A stretch of DNA of 64,000 nucleotides, taken from positions 3,697,001 to 3,761,000 of the forward strand of contig NZ_CP041745.1 of NCBI RefSeq assembly GCF_007556815.1, given 5' to 3'. Of this stretch, positions 18,448-26,583 are shown one piece after another. The position numbers and the translations under genes were made by a program. Source of the stretch: Paraburkholderia megapolitana (lineage in GTDB: Bacteria; Pseudomonadota; Gammaproteobacteria; Burkholderiales; Burkholderiaceae). The notes under the pieces were generated by a model. The model ran no database searches, was not told where the DNA came from, and saw only the letters and a list, made by a program, of their open reading frames with translations. Within the stretch, counting starts at the first letter, position 1, and every line of letters starts with the position of its first letter.

Positions 18448-19704
18448 TTACGCGCCCGATGCGGCCGAGGCGGCTTGCGCCGGTTGCGCACCCGATGCGC
18501 CCTGCGCGGATTGCACGCCGCTCGCTGCTGCTGCGCCTGAGGCTGCTGCGCCGGAAGCCAGTGCGGCCGGCAGTTGCGCAGGGACGGGCTTGACCGGCTG
18601 GCCCGGACGGACCTTGTCGGTGCCTTGCACGATCACGCGGTCGCCAGGATTCAGACCGCCTTCGACGATCCAGTTGGTACCCTGTGCCGCCGACGTCACG
18701 AGCGGACGCAATTCGACCTTGTCGTCGGCACCGACGACGAGCGCCGTGGCCTGACCCTTCTGGTCGTGCGTCACGCCGACCTGCGGCACGATGAACGCTT
18801 TCTCGTTGACACCTTCCTCGATACGCGCCCGCACGAACATGCCCGGCAGCAACACGCGGCTCGGGTTCGGGAAGATTGCGCGGATCGTCACGGAACCGGT
18901 GGTCTGATCGACCGTCACGTCGGAGAACTGCAGCTTGCCGGGTTCCGAATACGCGCGGCCGTCTTCGAGAATCAGCGTGACCTTGGCGGCGTCCGGGCCG
19001 TTCGTCTTCAGACGGCCTTCCTGGACATCGCGGCGCAGCTTCAGGCCATCGAGGCTCGATTGCGTCAGATCGACGTAGACCGGATCGAGCTGCTGCACCG
19101 TCGACATCAACGTCGCGGCACTCGCCTGCACGTAGGCACCCGGCGTGACCTGCGAAATCCCGACCTGGCCGGTGATCGGCGACACGACGTCGGTGTAGCC
19201 GAGGTTGATCTGCGCGGTGTCGACGGCGGCCTTGCCGGACTGCACGTTCGCCGCGGCCACGCCTTCGGAAGCGACCGCGTTGTCGTAGTCCTGCTTGCTG
19301 ACCGCATTCGCCGCCACCAGCACCTTGAAGCGGTTCGCCTGCGCGGTGGTCGACTTGAGCGTTGCCTCGGCATTGGCGAGCGTCGCCTTCGCGCTGTTCA
19401 GCGCCGCGATGTACGGCGCCGGATCGATCTTGTAGAGACGCTGACCGACCTTGACCTGCGAGCCTTCGGTGAACTCGCGGCGCAGCACGATGCCGTCCAC
19501 CCGCGCGCGCACCTGGGCGACGAGGAACGCGTTCGTGCGGCCCGGCAGTTCGGTCGTGACCGGCACGGCGCTCGGCTGGACAGTGACGATGCCGACTTCC
19601 GGCGTCTGTTGCGGCGGTGCCGATTGTTTTTGCCCGCATGCTGCCAGCAGCACGGCAGCCGTCGCGGCAGTAATTAGGCGGAATGGAACCCGTTCGACGC
19701 GCAT
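18448..19704 (-). CDS. bpeA: RND efflux periplasmic adaptor (membrane fusion protein)
   Basis: A 418-residue lipoprotein of the AcrA/MexA family; the lipobox LLAAC puts the acylated Cys at 23. The order is beta-barrel and lipoyl half-motifs (VRARVDGIVLRREFTEGSQV), a helical hairpin (about 95-165), the second lipoyl half (VVSPITGQVG) and a C-terminal Ala/Gly/Ser-rich tail. The ATG at 19704 lies after AGAGG. It bridges the RND pump and the outer-membrane channel. First gene of the operon, downstream of an AcrR-type operator. Confidence 0.92.
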   Translation of the reverse strand: MRVERVPFRLITAATAAVLLAACGQKQSAPPQQTPEVGIVTVQPSAVPVTTELPGRTNAFLVAQVRARVDGIVLRREFTEGSQVKVGQRLYKIDPAPYIAALNSAKATLANAEATLKSTTAQANRFKVLVAANAVSKQDYDNAVASEGVAAANVQSGKAAVDTAQINLGYTDVVSPITGQVGISQVTPGAYVQASAATLMSTVQQLDPVYVDLTQSSLDGLKLRRDVQEGRLKTNGPDAAKVTLILEDGRAYSEPGKLQFSDVTVDQTTGSVTIRAIFPNPSRVLLPGMFVRARIEEGVNEKAFIVPQVGVTHDQKGQATALVVGADDKVELRPLVTSAAQGTNWIVEGGLNPGDRVIVQGTDKVRPGQPVKPVPAQLPAALASGAAASGAAAASGVQSAQGASGAQPAQAASAASGA

Positions 19705-19963
19705 GGAGCGACCTCTGTCAATGACTGGGAATGAAAACGTGCGCGCATCCCTACCCCGGGGATGACGGCGCACACACGCGTCTCACGACGCCTGACCGGA
19801 AACCCGGGTGCCCAACCTGTGGATGCACCCGTAGCGACCTGCGCCCGACCGGGGATGCCGCGCACCGCGAAACCCGGCTGGCGGGCGCGCGAAAGCACTT
19901 TTTAAGACAACAGTGACGGATATTAACCGGTCGTCACTGCTTGGGCTATCCGATCGATGGGGT

Positions 19964-19994
19964 GCTATTATAGATACATTCACGAATGCATGTA
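19964..19994 (-). promoter_or_regulatory. Pump operon promoter with AcrR-type operator
   Basis: On the minus strand a TATAAT -10 (plus coordinates 19967-19972) is preceded, after 18 nt, by CTTACA as -35. The spacer is filled by an inverted repeat at 19971-19994: left arm TAGATACATT, four-base centre CACG, right arm AATGCATGTA, 8 of 10 positions symmetric. It agrees at 19 of 24 positions with the E. coli AcrR operator as I remember it. A repressor bound here would block RNA polymerase. The rest of the 421-nt gap is a leader of about 255 nt for the pump operon and about 130 nt before bpeR. Confidence 0.8.
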
Positions 19995-20125
19995 AGAAAC
20001 AGTTAACTTCCCGATATGCGCCATAACGCACGATCGTTCGCAGATAAACGAGAAAACGAACAGATTGTGACGATGCGCGTTTAAAAGCGCCGGGGAGATC
20101 CCGCACCCACCGCAGGTCACACGAA

Positions 20126-20794
20126 ATGGTCCGAAGAACCAAGGAAGAAGCTCAGGAAACGCGCAACGGCATTCTGGATGCCGCCGAACAGATCTTCTTC
20201 GAGAAGGGCGTCTCACGTACGTCGCTTGCCGATATCGCGCAAGCCGCGGGCGTGACGCGCGGCGCGATTTACTGGCATTTTGCTAACAAAGGGGACCTGT
20301 TTACGGCGATGTTCGACCGGGTGCTGCTGCCGCTCGACGAGATCCAGGCCGCCTCGCTCGATCCGCAGGAAGCCGATCCGCTCGGCCGTCTGGTCGAGAT
20401 CTGCACGATGTGTCTGCGCGACTGCGCCAACGATCCGCGCCAGCGCCGGGCGTTCGACATCCTGTTCCTGAAGTGCGAGTTCGTCGAGGAAATGGGCCCG
20501 GTGATGACCCGTTACCAGAACAATATGCGCGATGCGCTCGTCAACATTGCAGGGGGCTTACGAAACGCGATTTCGAAAGGCCAGTTGCCCGCCGATCTCG
20601 ACGTCGAACGTGCCGCTGCGTTGCTGCATGCGTTTATCGGCGGTTCGCTGCGCGACATGTTGTTTTTGCCCGAAGCGATGGACTACGGCCGCTATGCCGA
20701 GCAGATGGTCGACGCGATATTCGACACGCTGCGTTTGAGTCCTTCGATGCGGATCGCGGCGACGGCGGATGCGCCGCAAGGTGTCATGCGGTGA
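20126..20794 (+). CDS. bpeR: TetR/AcrR-family repressor of the RND pump
   Basis: A 222-residue TetR-family regulator. The N-terminal helix-turn-helix covers about residues 10-60 (ILDAAEQIFFEKGVSRTSLADIAQAAGVTRG as start of the domain, then AIYWHFANKGDLF). The C-terminal ligand domain resembles AcrR/TtgR. It is transcribed divergently from the pump genes, with the palindromic operator between them, the arrangement of local repressors of RND pumps. AGGT lies about 8 nt before the ATG. Converges with the next gene after 28 nt. Confidence 0.9.
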   Translation: MVRRTKEEAQETRNGILDAAEQIFFEKGVSRTSLADIAQAAGVTRGAIYWHFANKGDLFTAMFDRVLLPLDEIQAASLDPQEADPLGRLVEICTMCLRDCANDPRQRRAFDILFLKCEFVEEMGPVMTRYQNNMRDALVNIAGGLRNAISKGQLPADLDVERAAALLHAFIGGSLRDMLFLPEAMDYGRYAEQMVDAIFDTLRLSPSMRIAATADAPQGVMR

Positions 20795-20822
20795 GCTCCG
20801 CCGCCTTCCATCTGATCGGTCC

Positions 20823-21455
20823 TCAGACTGTGGCCAGCTTCGCGCGGGCCTTCTGGTTCGACGCGTAGATCGAGCCGCGCTCGAGCGGCTCGCCATCGCG
20901 CACCGCCGCGATCCATGCGTCGGTACTGCCCACCGCCGCGAAGCTCGATTGCAGCACGACGCTGAATACGCGATGGATCTCTTCAGCACTCGCAAAACCC
21001 GCGCTGTTCTCATACGGAACGCTGCCGGTCGCATCGTCCAGAAATTCGACCGTGAGGCCGGCATGCATCGCGTGATTGATCGTCGACGCGTCGCAGTTGT
21101 GCGTCATGTAGCCAGTCACCGTCAGCGTATCGATGCCGCGTGCCGCGAGCCAGCTGGCGAGATCGGTGTCGGTCCATGCGCTTGCAGCGGACTTCGTGAC
21201 CAGATGATCTCGTTTGCGCGAAGCGACCACCTCGTGCAGTTCGGCGCCATGACTGCCGCGCGCAAAGATAGGCGAGGTCGCCGGTCCAAGGTGCTGCACG
21301 ACCACGACCGGCACGCCGGCCGCGTGCGCAGCGTCGATCGCCCGGCCGATGTTGGCGAGCGACGTGTGCACGTCGGGGTATTCGATCGGCAGGTCGCCGG
21401 TGACGTATTCGTTCTGTACGTCGATCACGATCAATGCGCGTCTGGGTGAAGTCAT
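20823..21455 (-). CDS. Isochorismatase-like cysteine hydrolase
   Basis: A 210-residue hydrolase of the isochorismatase fold. The catalytic triad expected for the family is present: D12 (LIVIDVQNEY), K88 (HLVTKSAASAW) and C121 (MTHNCDAS). Members include nicotinamidases and N-carbamoyl amide hydrolases, so a C-N bond substrate is likely but not identifiable. The ATG at 21455 has AGGAG 8 nt upstream. It is divergent from an FtrA-type regulator gene that probably controls it. Confidence 0.88.
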   Translation of the reverse strand: MTSPRRALIVIDVQNEYVTGDLPIEYPDVHTSLANIGRAIDAAHAAGVPVVVVQHLGPATSPIFARGSHGAELHEVVASRKRDHLVTKSAASAWTDTDLASWLAARGIDTLTVTGYMTHNCDASTINHAMHAGLTVEFLDDATGSVPYENSAGFASAEEIHRVFSVVLQSSFAAVGSTDAWIAAVRDGEPLERGSIYASNQKARAKLATV

Positions 21456-21601
21456 CGCTGCCACTCCTGTCCTGGTTGGTTTCGCCGCGAGCCGGCGATG
21501 ACTGCATTGTTCGCTTTCGATCGGCACTCCAACAGTGACCCGATTGACAACTTTCGCTAGAATCGGGCCATTCCTCTCGACGCGCAGCTGCGCTCACCGC
21601 G

Positions 21602-22627
21602 ATGCCCGCTCCCCATCGTTCACCGACACACCCGACTGCGGCACCAGTTGCCGATGAGATCCCGCCCGGTCGCGGCAAACCGGTCGTCGCCGTCGTCGCG
21701 TTCGACCGGATCAGTCCGTTCCACCTGTCGGTGCCGTGCGTGGTATTCGGCGAGGACCGCAGCGACGGCGGCGTGCCGGCATTCGAATTCCGCGTCTGCG
21801 CGACCGAACCCGGACCGCTCTCCACGACAGCAGGATTCTCGATCTCGGCGACCCACGGTCTCGATGCACTCGCCGACGCCGGCACGATCGTCGTTCCGAG
21901 CTGGCGCGATCCGCATGAAACCCCACCCGCGGAATTACTCGATGCGCTACGCGCCGCCTCGGCACGTGGCGCACAACTGGTTGGCCTGTGCCTCGGCGCG
22001 TTCGTGCTCGCGGCCGCGGGCCTGCTCGACGGGCGGCGTGCCACCACGCACTGGGCATGGGCCGACGACTTCGCACGCCGCTACCCGAAGGTGCGGCTCG
22101 ACCCCGACGTGCTCTATATCGATGACGACAACCTGCTGACTTCAGCGGGGACCGCGGCCGGACTCGATTGCTGCCTGCACGTGCTGCGCAAGACCTACGG
22201 CACGCAGGTCGCCAACTATGTGGCGCGGCGGCTGATCGTGCCGCCGCACCGTCAGGGTGGGCAGGCGCAGTACATCCAGCAGCCGGTGCCGCCGAACGTG
22301 CGCGGCGACCGCCTGTCCGAACTGCTCGACTGGGTGAGGGGTAACCTGCAACTGGCGCATACGCTCGACACGCTTGCGGAGCGCGTACTGATGAGCCGCC
22401 GTACGTTCACGCGGCGTTTCCGGCAGGTCACGGGTACGACGGTGGGTGCGTGGCTGCTTGCACAGCGGCTTGAGCGTGCGCAACAGTTGCTGGAAGGAAG
22501 CGACGAACCGGTGGAGACCATTGCGACGATTGCGGGATTCGGCTCGACGGCCTCGTTGCGCCAGCATTTCGCCGACGCGTTCCGTACCTCGCCGAGCGCG
22601 TGGCGCAGGGAGTTTCGCGGGGCATGA
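21602..22627 (+). CDS. ftrA: AraC-family regulator with DJ-1/PfpI domain (FtrA/GlxA type)
   Basis: A 341-residue regulator. Residues about 28-195 form a DJ-1/PfpI-like domain with the cysteine elbow GLCLGAFVLA and ATTHW; residues about 240-340 hold two AraC-type helix-turn-helix units (LDTLAERVLMSRRTFTRRF and VETIATIAGFGSTASLRQHF). Such proteins sense small metabolites and switch on adjacent catabolic genes. Divergent from the isochorismatase-like gene, with a 146-nt gap. The start has several close alternatives because the first 20 residues are not conserved in type. Confidence 0.85.
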   Translation: MPAPHRSPTHPTAAPVADEIPPGRGKPVVAVVAFDRISPFHLSVPCVVFGEDRSDGGVPAFEFRVCATEPGPLSTTAGFSISATHGLDALADAGTIVVPSWRDPHETPPAELLDALRAASARGAQLVGLCLGAFVLAAAGLLDGRRATTHWAWADDFARRYPKVRLDPDVLYIDDDNLLTSAGTAAGLDCCLHVLRKTYGTQVANYVARRLIVPPHRQGGQAQYIQQPVPPNVRGDRLSELLDWVRGNLQLAHTLDTLAERVLMSRRTFTRRFRQVTGTTVGAWLLAQRLERAQQLLEGSDEPVETIATIAGFGSTASLRQHFADAFRTSPSAWRREFRGA

Positions 22628-22677
22628 AGTACAGCGGCGGCTACGCGTTCAGTCGAACCCCAGCCGCCACTCTCCAT

Positions 22678-23435
22678 TCAATCGACACTCAGCCAGTGCG
22701 CCCCATACAACAGCAGCGCAACGAAGAAAATCATCGCTGCCCACGCCCAGTTCGGCACGCCATGCGGATCCGGCTCGCGATGCGAGACGCCATGCGACGC
22801 ACGCGCACCTAACAGCGGCGCCACGCGGCCGCCGGGCGCCACGCCCCGATCGGTTGCAGCACGCGCTCGACGGATCGCACCGCTAAAGCCGATCGGCCGC
22901 AGGAACACATGCTGACGACGATGCGGCACGCCACGCGCCCGGTTCGGCCCTGACCGTGCTTGGCCTGCACGACCGCGCAGAACTCGGTGAAGAAGTCGTC
23001 GGCGAGTTCGTGCAGCGCATTTTCGATCTGCCGCGCCGGCAATTCGGTGAGCGGCCCGGTCAGCGTCGCCCACACCGAATAGTCGATGCGTGTGCCGGGG
23101 TCCTTCGCTGGGTCGGCTGCGGAATCGCCGGCACGCAGCGTCACGCCGATCTGGCCGCGCAGCGCACCGATGCCGTCGGCGCGCGCCTTGAAGTTGAGCG
23201 TACGGCGCGACACATCGGCCGTCGTCCCGTCGTCGCTCGCGACATGAGCGCGCACCTGGTAGCGCGCGCGCAGCGGCCCGAGCGGCACGGTCAGGGTCAG
23301 CGCGTATTCGCCGTGTCCGAGGCGGTTGAACGACTCGCAGTTATCGAGGCTGGCACGCAGCAGCGCAATGTCCTGCAGCGCGTCGCGAACGTCGGACAGC
23401 GCCAGTGGAATCCTCAACGCGTCGTTCAGTTCCAT
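22678..23435 (-). pseudogene. coxG: CoxG-like SRPBCC protein, frameshifted
   Basis: Residues from 23435 read as a CoxG-type START/SRPBCC domain (MELNDALRIPLALSDVRDAL, RIDYSVWATLTGPLTELPARQIE) up to VVQAKHGQ. The frame then changes: the minus-strand continuation in the other phase carries GPNRARGVPHRRQHVFLRP and ends in a hydrophobic anchor (WAWAAMIFFVALLLYGAHW) and stop at 22678. One extra G in the run at plus 22948-22950 would restore a 250-residue membrane-anchored protein. Without it the first frame ends at 22809 in 208 residues. GGGGAG precedes the ATG. No CO-dehydrogenase genes are nearby. Confidence 0.75.
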
Positions 23436-23467
23436 GACCGGCTCCCCGATGAACGCACGACAACGGC

Positions 23468-23890
23468 TCAGGACGTCTGATCGATACGATCGACGCGCGA
23501 TGCGTAAAACGCGAGATATCCTTTGATCCGCTCGACCGCTTCGAACGGCGTCTCGTAACTCCAGACGGCGTTCTCGACCCGGCCGCTTTCGGTGCGCAGA
23601 TGGAAGTACGACGCGTCGCCTTTATGCGGGCAGTGCGATGTGTGATTGGAGCGCTCGAGCCGCGCCATGTTGACGTCGTTGCGCGGAAAGTAGAACACCT
23701 CGGGCAAACCGGTCTCTGCAACCGTCAGGGCTGCGTGGGTATCGGCGACCGTCACGCCCAGATGGATCACGCGTACGCGGCGGCGGTTCGGCACGATGTC
23801 GATGCGGTGCCCGGCAGTGGCGCCGCTCCCGCACGGACCGGCGGCGGCCGTCCCGCTGGCGCGGTTATCGGGCGTCGGGACGTCGCTCAT
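23468..23890 (-). CDS. DUF427 domain protein
   Basis: A 140-residue protein whose core is the DUF427 domain: RVIHLGVTVADTHAALTVAETGLPEVFYFPRNDV followed later by CPHKGDASYFHL and ENAVWSYETPFEAVERI, given here as separate segments of the family pattern. Function is unknown; family members are small soluble proteins. The ATG at 23890 has GGGAG 7 nt upstream; the longer frame runs into a terminator. The coxG-like gene follows by 32 nt on the same strand. Confidence 0.88.
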   Translation of the reverse strand: MSDVPTPDNRASGTAAAGPCGSGATAGHRIDIVPNRRRVRVIHLGVTVADTHAALTVAETGLPEVFYFPRNDVNMARLERSNHTSHCPHKGDASYFHLRTESGRVENAVWSYETPFEAVERIKGYLAFYASRVDRIDQTS

Positions 23891-23961
23891 GGTGTTGCTC
23901 CCGTGCGATTGGAACCCTGGTCGATGACTGCGGCGAACGCTGCGCCACAGCCTGCAGAAAC

Positions 23962-23991
23962 AAAAAAAAGCCACGGGCATGCCCGTGGCTT
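23962..23991 (-). terminator. Rho-independent terminator of the small secreted-protein gene
   Basis: On the minus strand the self-complementary 20-mer GCCACGGGCATGCCCGTGGC (23970-23989) is followed by eight U. It lies 67 nt past the stop of the gene ending at 24059 and just before the DUF427 gene. Confidence 0.92.
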
Positions 23992-24058
23992 CATTATCGG
24001 CGAAAGTTCAGCCGATTGCGCGACCTTCGCGGCAGGGCAAACCCGGCCGCCAAACCGG

Positions 24059-24556
24059 CTACTGGATGTTCCAGTAGAACGCCTCTCTCGCCGTACCGCT
24101 CGCCGGTATCGTGACCGCCTTGCTCTGGTCGTGACCCTTGTACGACGCCCGCACGGTGTAACGACCGGGATGCAGCCGGACCAGCATGTACGGGCCGCGT
24201 GAAGTCGTGCCCAGTACCTTGCCGCCTTCGGTATCCATAATCTGAACACGGACGTCGGCGAGATAGTCGGAGCCCGGGCCGGTAAAGCGCAGCGCCAGCG
24301 GCCAGTGGCTCTCGGCGCGCTTTAACGCCTGCGATTCGTCGGAACCGACGCCGCCCGATGTGAACGCCACATCGCCCTGGTGCTGCACCTGCGGCAGGCC
24401 TCCGCCGTTCGTATTGCCTGCGCTGGAGTCGTCGGTGGTCGTGCCGCCGGCAATTCCGTTGTTCTGCGCGTAGACACTGCCCGCCATGCCAAGAGTCAGT
24501 GCCGCCGCGACCGCGGTTGCGACGATCCTGCTGCGCTGGGTGCGTTGCTGGTTCAT
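24059..24556 (-). CDS. Small secreted protein with carboxypeptidase-regulatory-like domain
   Basis: A 165-residue exported protein. A Sec signal peptide covers about 1-30 (cleavage near VYA-QNNG). Then comes a Gly/Thr/Ser-rich linker and, from about residue 80, a beta-sandwich resembling the carboxypeptidase regulatory-like fold (VRVQIMDTEGGKVLGTT, RLHPGRYTVRASYKG). Such domains occur in periplasmic or surface proteins of unknown role. The gene is monocistronic, closed by a strong terminator. Confidence 0.75.
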   Translation of the reverse strand: MNQQRTQRSRIVATAVAAALTLGMAGSVYAQNNGIAGGTTTDDSSAGNTNGGGLPQVQHQGDVAFTSGGVGSDESQALKRAESHWPLALRFTGPGSDYLADVRVQIMDTEGGKVLGTTSRGPYMLVRLHPGRYTVRASYKGHDQSKAVTIPASGTAREAFYWNIQ

Positions 24557-24858
24557 GGTGTGACTCCTTCTCGGTTCGTTGGGGTCCGCGTTTGCGTCCG
24601 TTTGGAAACATCCGTCGACAGATCGAGCGCAACTGGCGTGCCTGTCAGGGCGATCAGGCGACAGGGCTCGGGGGTTGGGCCCCGAACCGCGCCCTATCTA
24701 CGCTGCCCGCCAGGTTCGGGACTGCTTCCAAGCCCGGCAGCCGGATGGCGGTCAAGCTACCGGTAAAAACCGCTGCATCGGAGGAATACTTACCCATCGG
24801 TCCGGTCGACCGGAATCAGCGTTCTAGCGCTTGCCCGGGTGCCGCACGGTATTGCAAC
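24557..24858. other. Intergenic region upstream of the small secreted-protein gene
   Basis: Apart from GC-rich dyads around 24680-24705 I see nothing definite: no ORF with a ribosome binding site and no clear promoter. It must contain the promoter of the gene at 24059-24556. Confidence 0.5.
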
Positions 24859-24881
24859 GTGCCGGTCGGGTTGACCGGCAC
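24859..24881 (-). terminator. Terminator-like hairpin after degQ
   Basis: A 9-bp stem, GTGCCGGTC paired with GACCGGCAC around a GGGTT loop, begins 10 nt past the degQ stop. There is no U-tract on the minus strand, so it may be a weak terminator or an mRNA 3'-end stabiliser. Confidence 0.5.
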
Positions 24882-24890
24882 CCAACCTCA

Positions 24891-26402
24891 TCAGCCGAGG
24901 TCCACCGGGACGAAAATCTGCGCATCGTCACGCTGGATCAGCAGCGCAATGCTGTTGCCGGCCGACGAAATCATCTGCTTCAGTTGATCGACGCTCGCGA
25001 CCGGTCGGCCGTTCACCGCCAGAATCACGTCGCCGGCCTGGATGCCGGCGTTCGCCGCCGGACCGCCCGCCTGTTGCACGAGCAGACCGTGTGTCAGCGA
25101 CGTGCCGCTCTTTTCCTGCGGCGTCAGCGGACGCACCGCAACGCCGAGGCGCCCCTGCATCTGCGCCGACGAATCGCTGCCATCCGCCGATGCCGTCTTC
25201 ACATCCGACAGCGAACCGATTGTCACCTTGACGTCCTTCGCGGCCTTGTCGCGCCACACCTGGACCGTTGCCGTGCTACCCGGCTTCAGACCCGCCACCT
25301 GCGAAGGCAGATCCGCCGAATCGGTCACCGGTGTGCCGTTCACTGCGAGAATCACATCGCCGGGCTGCAGGCCGGCCTTCGCAGCCGGACCGAACGCATC
25401 GACGGAACTGACCAGCGCGCCCTGCGGCGTCTTCATGCCGAACGAATTCGCCAGCGTCTGGTTCATCGACTGCACCGCTACGCCAAGGCGGCCACGGCTC
25501 ACGTGACCGGTCTTCACGAGTTCGTTCTCGACCTTCATCGCCTCGTTGATCGGAATCGCGAACGACAGCCCCTGGAAGCCGCCGGTCTGCGAGTAGATCA
25601 TCGAGTTGATGCCGATCACTTCGCCTTCCAGATTGAACAGCGGACCGCCCGAGTTGCCGGGATTCACCGGCACATCGGTCTGGATGAACGGCGTGTAGTT
25701 TTCGTTCGGCAGCGAGCGTGATTTCGCGCTGATGATGCCCGAGGTCACCGTGTTGTCGAAGCCGTACGGCGAACCGATCGCGACCACCCACTGGCCGACC
25801 TTGCTTTGACGCGGATCGCCGATCTTCACGATGGGCAGATTGCTCGCATCGATCTTCAACACCGCGACGTCGGACTGCTTGTCGGCGCCGACCACTTTCG
25901 CGCGGAATTCGCGCTTGTCGGTGAGCTTCACGGTGACCACGTTCGCGCCGTCGACGACGTGCGCATTGGTCAGGATATAACCGTCACTGCTGACGATGAA
26001 ACCGGAGCCGAGGCTCGCGCTCGGTTGATCCGATTGATCGCTGCTGCCACCGCCGTCGCCGCCTTGCATGCCCGGGATGTTGCCGAAGAAGCGGCGGTAG
26101 AACTGGTAGAACGGATCGCTGGGATCGATGGGCAGTTGCTGCGCGCCGCCGCGTTGTGCGACCTGCTTGACGACGTGCTTCGCGCTGATGTTGACGACGG
26201 CGGGACCATAGGTCTCGACGAGGCCGGAGAAATCGGGAATACCGGTCTTCGCAGCAGCCTCGGCTGGCATCAGCGCGGCCGCCTGGGCCGGCGTGATGAC
26301 TTCCGGCGCCGGCACATTGCGGTGCCCAGCGACGTAACCGGCGGAGAGCGCCACGGCGATAGCTGCGGCGACTGCGCTACGGGACAGGGTTTTCGCGTTC
26401 AT
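24891..26402 (-). CDS. degQ: DegQ/MucD-type periplasmic serine protease (HtrA family)
   Basis: A 503-residue trypsin-like protease-chaperone of the envelope. The signal or anchor segment spans about 8-25. The triad is H148 (TNAHVVDG), D178 (SDVAVLKI) and S251 (GNSGGP). Two PDZ domains follow (about 280-380 and 410-500, each with GLQPGDVILAVNG or GIQAGDVILAVNG). It digests misfolded periplasmic proteins. It lies 181 nt downstream of a two-component kinase gene on the same strand and has a PmrA/QseB-type box in its own promoter region. Confidence 0.94.
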   Translation of the reverse strand: MNAKTLSRSAVAAAIAVALSAGYVAGHRNVPAPEVITPAQAAALMPAEAAAKTGIPDFSGLVETYGPAVVNISAKHVVKQVAQRGGAQQLPIDPSDPFYQFYRRFFGNIPGMQGGDGGGSSDQSDQPSASLGSGFIVSSDGYILTNAHVVDGANVVTVKLTDKREFRAKVVGADKQSDVAVLKIDASNLPIVKIGDPRQSKVGQWVVAIGSPYGFDNTVTSGIISAKSRSLPNENYTPFIQTDVPVNPGNSGGPLFNLEGEVIGINSMIYSQTGGFQGLSFAIPINEAMKVENELVKTGHVSRGRLGVAVQSMNQTLANSFGMKTPQGALVSSVDAFGPAAKAGLQPGDVILAVNGTPVTDSADLPSQVAGLKPGSTATVQVWRDKAAKDVKVTIGSLSDVKTASADGSDSSAQMQGRLGVAVRPLTPQEKSGTSLTHGLLVQQAGGPAANAGIQAGDVILAVNGRPVASVDQLKQMISSAGNSIALLIQRDDAQIFVPVDLG

Positions 26403-26457
26403 CGTGTGGTCCTCACAAAATAATGCCTTTCAATGAGGCGAAGACTACGTGGTATCG

Positions 26458-26474
26458 CTTAAAGGAATCTTAAA
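26458..26474 (-). promoter_or_regulatory. PmrA/QseB-type response-regulator box upstream of degQ
   Basis: Two direct half-sites CTTAAA separated by GGAAT (11-bp period) read TTTAAG-ATTCC-TTTAAG on the minus strand. This is the classic box of PmrA/QseB-type regulators. It is centred about 64 nt upstream of the degQ start, and an ATAATG/CATTAT -10 candidate lies at 26420-26425. The cognate regulator is probably the one encoded at 27890-28552. Confidence 0.7.
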
Positions 26475-26583
26475 CAAGTTGCGGACCGGCTGGCGGCCGC
26501 TTTCGCTTGTCTGACGGGGGTTTGCGGGCGACACACGGGTTCACGCCTGCATGCCGGCAGGCACCCCGTATCGTAAAAAAGCG

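Noticed and set aside
20823..24556. Accessory or defence island in the cluster of small uncharacterised genes
   Set aside because: The genes belong to known families (isochorismatase-like, FtrA, CoxG, DUF427, regulatory-like secreted protein) with typical base composition and no mobile or nuclease genes.
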